Assembly (NCBI GenBank): GCA_002483105.1
Contig: DLHG01000010.1
Coordinates: forward strand, 62,001-126,000
Reading direction: 5' to 3'
Source of the DNA: Bacteroidetes bacterium UBA7674
GTDB lineage: Bacteria; Bacteroidota; Bacteroidia; Chitinophagales; Chitinophagaceae
Length of the DNA stretch: 64,000 nt
The position numbers and the translations under genes were made by a program. Under the pieces are notes generated by a model. It ran no database searches and was not told where the DNA came from. It saw only the letters and a program-made list of their open reading frames with translations. Each line of letters opens with the position of its first letter. Positions within the stretch are counted from its first letter, which is position 1. Positions 7,672 through 15,776 of the stretch are shown in pieces.

Positions 7672-8376
7672 ATGAGATCATTTTTCACCAAGGCAGCAAT
7701 GCTATGCGGACTCCTGTCTGTATTGCATTTCGGCGCATCTGCGCAAATAAAGCCCAACGCTCCCGTAAAGATCCCGGCTCCCAGGGACATCAACTATAAA
7801 AACAACTACAACAAATACGTAAAGGACGAGGCTAAATTCAACCACGCCTACCTCATCAACGGCGAACAGGTATTGCAGATGAGCAAGGTCTCCCCTACTG
7901 TACGCATATACAATGCCATAGACGATAACGGCAAAAGGATGTGCATTTATGTGCCGGTCAATACTATGCTGTTCGACCTGTGGAGCGACAAGCTATATTC
8001 GCAGGACATAACAGGCAAGGAAACTGAAAGTGCTGCCGGAGATCCCGCTCCTGTGGAACCTATCACAACAGCACTGGCTCAAAAATATATCTGGAACTAT
8101 ATCGGCAATAAGAAAATGGATGATATCAATTCATTCGTTGTGAATACACAGACTTTGTTGCTGTACCTGAACAGGACTACCAGCAGCATGTTCCTAAGAT
8201 ACTATCATGCAATGGACGATCATGGCCAGCGCTACCTGATATGCTATGGAGTGGACAAGGAAGGTAAAGACATGAAAGATGTACAGTACCTGCTCGACCG
8301 CACCAGTCTTTGTACCAAGACATGCGAAAGCTATGAGATGCCCAAATTAAAAGATGTAGGCTTCGTGAAGCAATAA
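7672..8376 (+). CDS. Secreted protein of unknown function, paralogue of the gene at 10365
   Basis: This 234-residue protein has a signal peptide ending near GASAQ. It is built of two similar halves, each with the motif R-x-Y-[NH]-A-[IM]-D-D-x-G-[KQ]-R followed by a beta strand: VRIYNAIDDNGKRMCIYVPV in the first half and LRYYHAMDDHGQRY in the second. A C-terminal CTKTC pair of cysteines may form a disulfide. The same motif occurs twice in the product of 10365-11012, on the other side of the TPR gene. I do not recognise a named family. It may bind a ligand or partner in the periplasm or outside the cell. It is followed by a bidirectional terminator. Confidence 0.75.
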   Translation: MRSFFTKAAMLCGLLSVLHFGASAQIKPNAPVKIPAPRDINYKNNYNKYVKDEAKFNHAYLINGEQVLQMSKVSPTVRIYNAIDDNGKRMCIYVPVNTMLFDLWSDKLYSQDITGKETESAAGDPAPVEPITTALAQKYIWNYIGNKKMDDINSFVVNTQTLLLYLNRTTSSMFLRYYHAMDDHGQRYLICYGVDKEGKDMKDVQYLLDRTSLCTKTCESYEMPKLKDVGFVKQ

Positions 8377-8408
8377 GTTCTTTATAGGAATGAAAAATAA
8401 AAGATCCG

Positions 8409-8440
8409 AAAAAACATCCCGCGCATACGGGATGTTTTTT
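8409..8440. terminator. Bidirectional terminator between convergent genes
   Basis: A perfect 13-bp stem, AAAAAACATCCCG with CGGGATGTTTTTT, surrounds a 6-base loop. It serves the plus-strand gene ending at 8376 and the minus-strand gene ending at 8455. Confidence 0.9.
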
Positions 8441-8454
8441 TATTGAAATAGATT

Positions 8455-10260
8455 CTAATGTTTTTCTATAGGCTCTTCCTTCGAACCCTCATCCGGAATC
8501 TGAACAACAGGCTGTGCATTAGGCTTGAACACCTTCTTCGCAAATCCCTTCAAAGATATCTTCGACGTATCAATCAGTTTGTGTGTGCTGAGGTAATGCA
8601 CTACTTTATGTTCCATCCAGTGATGCAGTGGCAGGAGTATAGCGATCAACACTATTTTAAAGGCGAGAAATGTTACAGGCTCACCATGTGTTATGTGGTG
8701 TATCTTATGATCGGCCAGCATAATGATGAACTCGAAGAAGAAGATAAAGGAAATAAAGCCCAGCCCCTTCAGCACAGCTGCCGGCACTTTAAAAGATCCC
8801 AGCATCGCAAGGATAATAAAGAATACCACTATCATGATACTGATACCCATGTACTGGATGTTATGCTTGCGCTCGGTCTCCTCCACTTCGCGATGAGCAA
8901 TGAGCTCTCTTTCCCGTGCTTCATTTTCTACTTCCAGCTTTAGCAGTTCTTCTTCCTGGTGTACTAATTCCGCCTGCCTGGAGTATTGCAAATTGAGTTT
9001 GGCAAATTGATACGCTTCTGCTGTCTTTCCCTGGCTATAATACAGAGAATCCAACTCTTGTGTCAGCTCAGTTAAGTATGGAAGGTATTGGGCATCTTTC
9101 GCATGTACAAAGGCCTGGTGCAGTTTTACTTCCGCTTCGTTCAACTTACCTCTTCTCAGCAGGAACTCTCCATATCGTTTATAAAAATTACTCAGGTACA
9201 CATTATCCCTGTTGCCGGTTGCCAATTGCCCTTCCGCCAGTTTATAATAATATTCGGAAGAATCGGGCTGCCCATTTACCTCTGAAATAAATGCCTTCAG
9301 GCGATTGTATAATGCAGGGTTTCTCTTAGAAATAATATCCAGTTCTTCGGGATACCTTTCGGTATATAATTCTGAAAGCTCTTTAAAATAACCGTTGTTG
9401 ATCAGGTAAGTCCTGTATGTACCAAAGAGTATGACTTTAAAACGTGTATAGTTGTGACGTATAGAGTATTCCAAAGCATGCCTGGTAATTTTCTCGGCAG
9501 GCTCACGCTCATTATTATCAAATAAGAAGCCTGCAAGATTCAGAGACAACTTAATAAAACGGACAGAATCCACTCCATGCTCCTTTTGCAGCATTTTGAA
9601 TTGCGCCATCTTATACTCCTTCGCTTTCTCCATATTGTCAATGAGAGAATAGAAAGAGGCCAGATGTTGATAGCAGGTAAAGATCAGGTCATCACGGTCA
9701 CTTTTTCTGGACAGATAGAGTGCATCTGTATATTTTTTAAATGCCTCCACTTTTTTGTTGGATAATTCCAGGCAACTCCCCATCAGGAGCATTGTACGAA
9801 CCTTCAAAGTCGGATTGACAGTGAGGCTGGCATAGTAAAATGCCTGCCCTGCATCATCCAGTGCCTCCTTGACCTTGTTCTTGTATAAGTTCACTTTGGC
9901 AGAAGCGATATACGCGTATGAATGCCAACTGTTATCATTCTGCTTATTGGCTAACTGTTTAAGATTTTTGGCATAGGAAACAGCCCTGTCGGTAAAATAT
10001 TCCTCCGGATTCTCAAAATAACGGCTATATATTTTTACAAGCTGGCTATCCTCAGAGCTCAATGCCGCATATTCCAACGCCGTGTCAAACAGGCTATCTC
10101 TTCCATCAATGTCGTTCCGCAGATCATATTCATTAGCGGTGGCCAGCAGATCATTGATCTTGTCCGCCTGCGGCTCTCTTTTCTCATGTTTCTCTGCCCT
10201 GCCAGTGAAAGAATAGAGCAGGAAAAGCAAAATGAATACTATGGAGCCTTTAAAGCGCAT
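8455..10260 (-). CDS. TPR-repeat membrane protein of unknown function
   Basis: This 601-residue protein begins with a signal peptide (MRFKGSIVFILLFLLYSFTG). Helical TPR-like repeats follow over about residues 30-410, for example the A-x-x-x-A patterns around EAFKKYTDALYLS. A charged coiled coil (about 430-470, rich in EEELLKLEVENEAREREL) leads to three or four membrane helices (about 474-560) and a short basic cytoplasmic tail. This layout resembles TPR sensor kinases of Bacteroidota, but no HisKA or ATPase domain follows. It may relay periplasmic binding to the membrane. Its neighbours on both sides encode the paralogous secreted proteins at 7672 and 10365. Confidence 0.75.
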   Translation of the reverse strand: MRFKGSIVFILLFLLYSFTGRAEKHEKREPQADKINDLLATANEYDLRNDIDGRDSLFDTALEYAALSSEDSQLVKIYSRYFENPEEYFTDRAVSYAKNLKQLANKQNDNSWHSYAYIASAKVNLYKNKVKEALDDAGQAFYYASLTVNPTLKVRTMLLMGSCLELSNKKVEAFKKYTDALYLSRKSDRDDLIFTCYQHLASFYSLIDNMEKAKEYKMAQFKMLQKEHGVDSVRFIKLSLNLAGFLFDNNEREPAEKITRHALEYSIRHNYTRFKVILFGTYRTYLINNGYFKELSELYTERYPEELDIISKRNPALYNRLKAFISEVNGQPDSSEYYYKLAEGQLATGNRDNVYLSNFYKRYGEFLLRRGKLNEAEVKLHQAFVHAKDAQYLPYLTELTQELDSLYYSQGKTAEAYQFAKLNLQYSRQAELVHQEEELLKLEVENEARERELIAHREVEETERKHNIQYMGISIMIVVFFIILAMLGSFKVPAAVLKGLGFISFIFFFEFIIMLADHKIHHITHGEPVTFLAFKIVLIAILLPLHHWMEHKVVHYLSTHKLIDTSKISLKGFAKKVFKPNAQPVVQIPDEGSKEEPIEKH

Positions 10261-10364
10261 TAGCTAACCTTTTTAGATTTTCCGATAAAATAGTTAAAAT
10301 ATTCTAAAATGTATTATTATATTGCAAATAAACACATTCTATTACTCCTTAAAATTGAATAGTC

Positions 10365-11012
10365 ATGAACAAAATACTAATGTATTTGGGCGCGTTTACC
10401 CTGTTAAGCACAACTGCATTTGCAGGGGGTACCCTACCTAAGGAACCTGTACAGGTTCCGGCCGCAACAGCACAGTCATATATTACAAATTACAGGACAG
10501 CTACGCTCAATTTTTTTGCACACGGTTACTTGCTCAACCTTGAGAGTACCGCAGCTATGAGTCCAAACGGCGTAAGGATGTACAATGGCCTGGAAGGCGA
10601 GCAAATGAAGATCGTGCTGGCACCTCTGAATAGTAGCTTCGAAGTAAGTAATGGCCCCTGCTATATGCAGTCGGACGAACGTTTATGTCCAAAATATTGT
10701 GACATCGTACAAATAGACGCAATGGGCGCTCCCGAAAGCGTTAGCCCTGAACAGGCAGGCAACTGTGTGAACTTTTGCATAGAGTGCAGAAAGTATGAAA
10801 CAGTAAATGCGGTTACTATATTCAATAAAACACTCAATACGCTTCGTGCTGCCGGTTTCAAATATGTGCGCATATACAATGGCATTGATGCAGGTAGCAA
10901 AAGATACGTTGTATATATTCCTGTTGACGCACAAGGCAAAGAAGTAGCAGTTGACCAGATATTTGTAGGCGACTGGACCTCTGCTCTTACTAATGCAAAA
11001 TATCCAAGGTAG
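10365..11012 (+). CDS. Secreted cysteine-containing protein, paralogue of the gene at 7672
   Basis: This 215-residue protein has a signal peptide ending near TAFAGG. As in its paralogue, a motif recurs in two halves: VRMYNGLEGEQMKIVLAP in the first, and VRIYNGIDAGSKRYVVYIPV in the second. Between them is a cysteine-rich stretch (CYMQSDERLCPKYCD, then NCVNFCIEC) with about seven cysteines, suggesting disulfides after export or metal binding. I know no function for the family. It is divergent from the TPR gene across a 104-base spacer, so the two may be co-regulated. A terminator follows. Confidence 0.75.
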   Translation: MNKILMYLGAFTLLSTTAFAGGTLPKEPVQVPAATAQSYITNYRTATLNFFAHGYLLNLESTAAMSPNGVRMYNGLEGEQMKIVLAPLNSSFEVSNGPCYMQSDERLCPKYCDIVQIDAMGAPESVSPEQAGNCVNFCIECRKYETVNAVTIFNKTLNTLRAAGFKYVRIYNGIDAGSKRYVVYIPVDAQGKEVAVDQIFVGDWTSALTNAKYPR

Positions 11013-11036
11013 AATAGCAAAAAAACTTCATAAAAT

Positions 11037-11071
11037 AAAAAGGCTCCCCGGTTAAACCAGGGAGCCTTTTT
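11037..11071. terminator. Bidirectional terminator between convergent genes
   Basis: AAAAAGGCTCCC pairs perfectly with GGGAGCCTTTTT around an 11-base loop that contains an inner GGT/ACC. It serves the gene ending at 11012 and sppA ending at 11092. Confidence 0.9.
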
Positions 11072-11091
11072 ATTGCTTGTTACTTTCGTTC

Positions 11092-12879
11092 TTACTTTAT
11101 CTTCACCAGGAACGGTACGGTCATCATGGCTTTACCATTCATGTCACGCAGTTCTTTTACTTGCTGATAGTATTCGTAATCATCACCCAGTTCTTGTTTC
11201 AGGGTTGCATGTACTGCTGCGCTTGCAGCGGTATTACCTTTCAGGCTGCGCATCAGGCTCTCCAGTTTATCTACCGGCTCAGGGTATGTCACTACCTGGA
11301 AGTCTTTGAGTTTTGCTTTTGCAGAAGCGCTTTCAATCGCACGGTCAAGGCCACCTAGCGCATCTACCAGCCCTAAGCTCAGCGCATCTGTACCTGTCCA
11401 TACACGTCCTTGTGCTACGCTGTCAACAGCTGCTACCGTCATCTTACGTCCGGCTGCTACACGGCTCATAAACACCTGGTAGATATTATCAACCATACCC
11501 TGCATTTTCTTCCCTTCGTCTTCTGTCATCGGGCGCGTACCGCTCGGGAAGTCGGCATAAGGGCCTGTCTTCACACCATCAAAAGTTACACCCAGTTTGT
11601 TCTTCATCAGGTTGCTCACGTTAAACATCATCCCGAATACGCCTATACTACCTGTGATGGTATTAGGCTGCGCAAAAATGCTATCAGCCTGGCAGGCAAT
11701 ATAATATCCGCCCGACGCTGCGTAGTCGCCCATAGATACGATCAGTGGTTTCTTTTTCTTCAGCAGTTGCAGTTCACGCAGTATCACTTCCGATGCCAGC
11801 GCACTACCACCCGGAGAGTTCACGCGTAGTACTACTGCTTTTATTTTATCATTATCTGCCACTTTACGGATCGTTTCGGCCATTGTTTCTGATGCAATGC
11901 TATAATCTCCGTTCTGCTCGCCGTCTACTATATTACCTTCCGCGAATATCACCGCGATGCGCTTCTCATTAAATTTATTTCTTCCATGCTTAGCGTTTTC
12001 GGCATATTCATCAAGGCTCACATACTTAAGGTCTTTTGATGCTTTGGTATCCGTCTTAGTCATCAGGCGGCTTTCCACTTCATCCCAATACAGCAGGCCA
12101 TCTACCAGCTTATTATTCAGTGCGTCAACAGGTAGTTGTATCGCACCGGTGTTAGCCAGTGCATTTATTGCTCCTGTATCCAGCTTGCTATGTTCTGAAG
12201 CGGCTTTCAAGAAATCGTTCCAGAAGCTTTTGATAAATGTAGTTGTTTGCAGGCGGTTAGCCTCACTCATTTCAGTTGCACGGAATGGTTCAGTAGCGCT
12301 TTTAAATTTACCGGCATAGAATATCTCCGGTGTTATTTCCAGTTTGTCCAGCGTCCCTTTAAAGAAAGGTATTGTCGCCGCCATACCTTTCAGCTCGATG
12401 TCACCTACCGGGTTCAGGTATATACTATCAGCCGCAGAGGCTATATAATATCCTCCCTGGGATATTGCCTCTCCATATGCATACACAAATTTCTTGCTGC
12501 GCTTGAAGTCCACTATCGCCATGCGCAGTTGTTGCAGTGTAGCGAAGCCATTATTAGGCGCACTTATTTTTATCAGTATGCCCTTTATCTTATCGTCGGT
12601 CTTTGCATGGTCTATAGCTTTTACCGCATCGTAGAGGCCGGCGGTATATGCATCATCGCCACTAAAGGCAGCCAGGGAATTCTTTTCACCCTGCTCATGC
12701 ATATGCTTATCCACGTCTATCACCAGTATAGAGCCCGATGAAATTGCTTTGGCCTCTTTTTCTTCAGTTGCTTCGGAGACCATGCTTACCACCATCCCTA
12801 TGAGCAAGCCAAATACAATAACCCCTGCAACGACCATCGCCAGCAGGGACGCAAAAAACATCTTAAAAAACTGTTTCAT
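11092..12879 (-). CDS. sppA: Signal peptide peptidase SppA, 67K type
   Basis: SppA is an inner-membrane serine protease (S49) that degrades released signal peptides. The 595-residue length fits the two-domain type. There is one N-terminal membrane helix (about residues 10-33) and two homologous S49 domains. In the second, S389 in DYAASGGYY fits the nucleophile (Ser409 in E. coli). In the first, K193 in GKFKSATEPF fits the catalytic Lys (Lys209 in E. coli). Both halves keep the repeated GGYYIA motif. The ATG at 12877-12879 has an exact -7 box 33 bases upstream. It is divergent from folK. Confidence 0.95.
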   Translation of the reverse strand: MKQFFKMFFASLLAMVVAGVIVFGLLIGMVVSMVSEATEEKEAKAISSGSILVIDVDKHMHEQGEKNSLAAFSGDDAYTAGLYDAVKAIDHAKTDDKIKGILIKISAPNNGFATLQQLRMAIVDFKRSKKFVYAYGEAISQGGYYIASAADSIYLNPVGDIELKGMAATIPFFKGTLDKLEITPEIFYAGKFKSATEPFRATEMSEANRLQTTTFIKSFWNDFLKAASEHSKLDTGAINALANTGAIQLPVDALNNKLVDGLLYWDEVESRLMTKTDTKASKDLKYVSLDEYAENAKHGRNKFNEKRIAVIFAEGNIVDGEQNGDYSIASETMAETIRKVADNDKIKAVVLRVNSPGGSALASEVILRELQLLKKKKPLIVSMGDYAASGGYYIACQADSIFAQPNTITGSIGVFGMMFNVSNLMKNKLGVTFDGVKTGPYADFPSGTRPMTEDEGKKMQGMVDNIYQVFMSRVAAGRKMTVAAVDSVAQGRVWTGTDALSLGLVDALGGLDRAIESASAKAKLKDFQVVTYPEPVDKLESLMRSLKGNTAASAAVHATLKQELGDDYEYYQQVKELRDMNGKAMMTVPFLVKIK

Positions 12880-12912
12880 CTATATATTACCCGTTTTTAA
12901 TGGATATCAAAA

Positions 12913-12920
12913 CAAATATA
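12913..12920 (-). promoter_or_regulatory. -7 promoter box for sppA
   Basis: On the minus strand this reads TATATTTG, an exact TAnnTTTG, 33 bases before the sppA start. Confidence 0.6.
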
Positions 12921-13004
12921 CGCGCCTAATATGGAACATGTAAACGCTTATCGGTAAATATGGGGTAAATCGGAGGTGAATTATGCCAAAGCAAAGGCGG
13001 GAGC

Positions 13005-13012
13005 TATATTTG
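13005..13012 (+). promoter_or_regulatory. -7 promoter box for folK, very close to the start
   Basis: TATATTTG is an exact TAnnTTTG match ending eight bases before the ATG at 13021. The predicted leader is only a few bases. This rules against the upstream GTG at 12976 as the start. Confidence 0.6.
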
Positions 13013-13020
13013 TACCTTAT

Positions 13021-13500
13021 ATGAAACGGGTATATCTACTACTGGGCAGCAATGAGGGCGACAGGGCACAATGGCTCGATGAGGCTACTCTCGAACTCTC
13101 GCTACACTGCGGCGATATTGTCTTAAAGTCGGCGATATATAGCACAGCTGCATGGGGACTGGAAGAGCAGCCAGACTTCCTGAATATGGCAGTGGCCATT
13201 AACACTCATCTTTCTGCAGAAGAATTTCTCAAACAGATACAAGCTATAGAAAAAAAACTGGGCAGGCAGAGAAGTATAAAATGGGGACAACGTACCCTCG
13301 ACATCGATATCCTTTTCTATGGCAATGAGATCATCAACCAACCCAACCTAACTGTTCCCCACCCACGTATGCAGGACAGGCGTTTTGTATTAGTACCACT
13401 CAATGATATCGCACCCAACGTGATGCATCCTGTTTTCAACAAGACCGTAAACACCTTACTTTCGGATTGTATAGATCCTCTGGAGGTAAATAAAGTATAA
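13021..13500 (+). CDS. folK: 2-amino-4-hydroxy-6-hydroxymethyldihydropteridine diphosphokinase
   Basis: FolK transfers pyrophosphate from ATP to 6-hydroxymethyl-dihydropterin in folate synthesis. The product from this ATG is 159 residues, the normal length. Family blocks are YLLLGSNEGD at the N-terminus, WGLEEQPDFLNMAV, the pterin/ATP-binding region GRQRSIKWGQRTLDIDILFYG and VPHPRMQDRRFVL. An open frame extends upstream to a GTG at 12976, but the ATG gives the standard N-terminus and lies just after the -7 box. There are no other folate genes next to it in this window. Confidence 0.95.
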   Translation: MKRVYLLLGSNEGDRAQWLDEATLELSLHCGDIVLKSAIYSTAAWGLEEQPDFLNMAVAINTHLSAEEFLKQIQAIEKKLGRQRSIKWGQRTLDIDILFYGNEIINQPNLTVPHPRMQDRRFVLVPLNDIAPNVMHPVFNKTVNTLLSDCIDPLEVNKV

Positions 13501-13624
13501 AGTATTACACCTTACATCCTAGCAGCGTTTATACTACTAAAAATAATATTCTGCTTTTTTCCAACCTTAAATTTATACAGCAGGTCTTATTGGTACACTT
13601 AATCATCTCATAAAGTACCACATA

Positions 13625-14767
13625 ATGAAAAAATTAGTACTGGCACTCTCCTGCATGGCCTTCTGCGCCGCAGCCAACGCCCAATATCTATTTGGGTTCT
13701 CACAACAAGGATTTAAGAAATTAAGCCTCACAACAGGGCTCGATACACTTATTATTCCCGGGCTAACATTCTATGAATACCAGGCCAACACCACTTCCGA
13801 CGAAGAACACCGTTTTTTCTGTATGGCAAAAAGCTGGGGAACCAACAATGAACCTGACACTCTTTTGTCTATCGACATAGCAACAGCAACGGCCACAAAG
13901 GATACCATCACGAGGGGGACATTCTTGCTACCTGAATACCACGATGAAAAACTTTATGGCTTAGGCCCGACAGGCTTATTTGAGTATGACCTCACCACAC
14001 ACCAGATGACGTTGATTGACACAGTCATCAATTCACTATCTGCCGAGCAGGCCAGTTTCAATCATGCCACCAATGAATATATATTCATGAAAAAGGGTCC
14101 CAACCAAAGCAATTTTCACGACACGCTTTGCCGTTACAATATCACCACCGGCTTGTTGCAACGCGACACCATTCCGTCTGTGAACAATTGCTTTGACTAC
14201 TCTGCCGGTTCTGATAAAGCATACCATATCTCTATACACAACGGGGCTGTCAAAGGCGTATATGTGTACGACTTCGCCACTAATACCTACAGCCTCGGAG
14301 CACAAATAGCCAATGCAGGCATCATGTCCAGCGTTTCTGCCGTAGACCATATTAACAATACTTACTACTTCATACAGATAGGTAACGGCAACAACCGTGA
14401 CACTGTCATGTCTTATACCGATGGGGCCGGCGCAGTAGAAAAAATGGACATCACTAAGAACAGCCTCGCCAATATCGAGTACTTCGCTACCGCCCCTCCT
14501 CCGGTAGTAACAAATGTGAAGAACGTAACCGCCGCATCTGCATTCTCTCTCTACCCGAACCCGTCTCACGACAGAGTAACGTTGCAGCGCAATACCAGCG
14601 CTGCCGCTAACCTGATCATTTACGACATCACGGGTAAAATTGTTTCACAACAATCTATATCAGGGAACGATCAGGATATTGACATTCAAAATCTCGTCCC
14701 TGGTCGATATATTATCTCAGTAGTAACAGATAGCCGGACCGAAAACAAGGTGTTTGAGAAAAAATAA
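13625..14767 (+). CDS. T9SS cargo protein with type A sorting domain
   Basis: This 380-residue protein has a signal peptide ending near ANAQ. A central region of repeated beta-strand segments looks like a propeller of about residues 22-295, with several segments of the type YDLTTHQMTLIDT. The C-terminal 75 residues form a type A sorting domain, beginning LYPNPSHDRVTLQ and containing IYDITGKIVSQQ and LVPGRYIISV. It should be secreted through the type IX system and attached to or released from the surface. I cannot assign a function to the propeller. It stands in tandem with another T9SS protein gene, each with its own terminator. Confidence 0.85.
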   Translation: MKKLVLALSCMAFCAAANAQYLFGFSQQGFKKLSLTTGLDTLIIPGLTFYEYQANTTSDEEHRFFCMAKSWGTNNEPDTLLSIDIATATATKDTITRGTFLLPEYHDEKLYGLGPTGLFEYDLTTHQMTLIDTVINSLSAEQASFNHATNEYIFMKKGPNQSNFHDTLCRYNITTGLLQRDTIPSVNNCFDYSAGSDKAYHISIHNGAVKGVYVYDFATNTYSLGAQIANAGIMSSVSAVDHINNTYYFIQIGNGNNRDTVMSYTDGAGAVEKMDITKNSLANIEYFATAPPPVVTNVKNVTAASAFSLYPNPSHDRVTLQRNTSAAANLIIYDITGKIVSQQSISGNDQDIDIQNLVPGRYIISVVTDSRTENKVFEKK

Positions 14768-14786
14768 ACAATAAGTCAGTACATCG

Positions 14787-14816
14787 AAAAGCACCGCCTC
14801 ACATGGCGGTGCTTTT
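14787..14816 (+). terminator. Terminator between the two T9SS cargo genes
   Basis: AAAAGCACCGCC pairs perfectly with GGCGGTGCTTTT around a 6-base loop, followed by CTTTT. Confidence 0.9.
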
Positions 14817-14862
14817 CTTTTAGGCACAGAATTTATAACACTATTGGAATAAAACACTAACT

Positions 14863-15555
14863 ATGAAAAAGTTCATACTATCATTTTGCGTACTGCTATC
14901 GGTAACAACCACTTACGCCCAACAATTCTACATGAATGGCCGGTTTTCCAACACCACACCTGACCTTAATGCTGGTATAGATTCTGCGGCGTTCAACTTT
15001 ACCAATACTACTTACACCTATTTTATCAACAACAATCCTAACCCGTCATCATTCGGAAGCTATGCTATAGTAACCGGTACATCTTCAGATACATTGGTCC
15101 TTATGGAAGACAGCCTGGGTGTTTGTTCTAATAATGGTACAGGCACAACCGTTAAAATGGAGATAGATAAAACCATTACTCCCTACTTCAGCATTATACT
15201 TTCCGAAACGGCTCACTCAATGGCTAGCTGCCCCACCCATTCTTTGAGGATGTCGGGAGATTTTATCGCAACTTCGGGTACTATTATCAGCACCTCTTCT
15301 GTAAATGACACCAAACAGGATAACGGTCTGCAAGCATATACCTATGGAGGCCGATTAATGGTCACCGGTAAGTACAATGAAAGAGTTTCTTTACTGGTCA
15401 CTAATATCAACGGTCAACCGGTATTGAAAACACATGAGACAAGCCTCACACAGGGCCAAACCAGCACATTTGACCTTAGCGGACTAAGTTCAGGTATATA
15501 CTTTGTACTTATACAATCAGAACACGGGCGAAAAGCAATAAAGGTGGCTCTTTAA
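14863..15555 (+). CDS. Small T9SS cargo protein with type A sorting domain
   Basis: This 230-residue protein has a signal peptide ending near TYAQ. A beta-rich middle of about 140 residues has two cysteines (C in LGVCSNN and ASCPTH) that could pair. A C-terminal sorting domain follows (about residues 160-230) with LVTNINGQPVLKTHE and LSSGIYFVLIQ. The usual YPNP start of the sorting domain is missing and reads TGKYNERVSLLV instead, so it is a divergent member. The middle domain has no similarity I recognise. Secretion by T9SS is inferred from the C-terminus. Confidence 0.8.
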   Translation: MKKFILSFCVLLSVTTTYAQQFYMNGRFSNTTPDLNAGIDSAAFNFTNTTYTYFINNNPNPSSFGSYAIVTGTSSDTLVLMEDSLGVCSNNGTGTTVKMEIDKTITPYFSIILSETAHSMASCPTHSLRMSGDFIATSGTIISTSSVNDTKQDNGLQAYTYGGRLMVTGKYNERVSLLVTNINGQPVLKTHETSLTQGQTSTFDLSGLSSGIYFVLIQSEHGRKAIKVAL

Positions 15556-15580
15556 CAATATCTATAAGGGTTTGACAAGA

Positions 15581-15610
15581 AAGGGGGTATGGATATCATC
15601 CATATCCCTT
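15581..15610 (+). terminator. Likely terminator after the gene ending at 15555
   Basis: TATGGAT and ATCCATA pair around ATC, extended by a GGG/CCC stem with a small bulge. The hairpin is followed by TTATTAT. The rest of the spacer up to recQ holds no clear promoter match; a short GC-rich hairpin lies near 15690. Confidence 0.55.
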
Positions 15611-15776
15611 TATTATGCACAGCCTATCAACATATTAACAAAAAGCTTGCATGTTTTCTTTTATTTCTTTAACTTAACTGTCGTAAATTCGCGGCGCCTT
15701 AAGGGCGTCTTTTAATAGTCTCACATAAAATATGGCTGCGGATGAATTGACTCTTACCTAAGGAAATTTACGTGAT

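Noticed and set aside
12976..13020. GTG start giving a 174-residue FolK
   Set aside because: The extra 15 residues have no family match, and the -7 box lies downstream of that GTG.
14036..14569. 177-residue minus-strand ORF inside the T9SS protein gene at 13625
   Set aside because: It is antisense to a gene with a signal peptide and a sorting domain; its Val/Arg-rich composition is that of a shadow frame.
15680..15776. Riboswitch or attenuator before recQ
   Set aside because: A short GC-rich hairpin with G-U pairs is present near 15690, but there is no conserved aptamer pattern or second hairpin.
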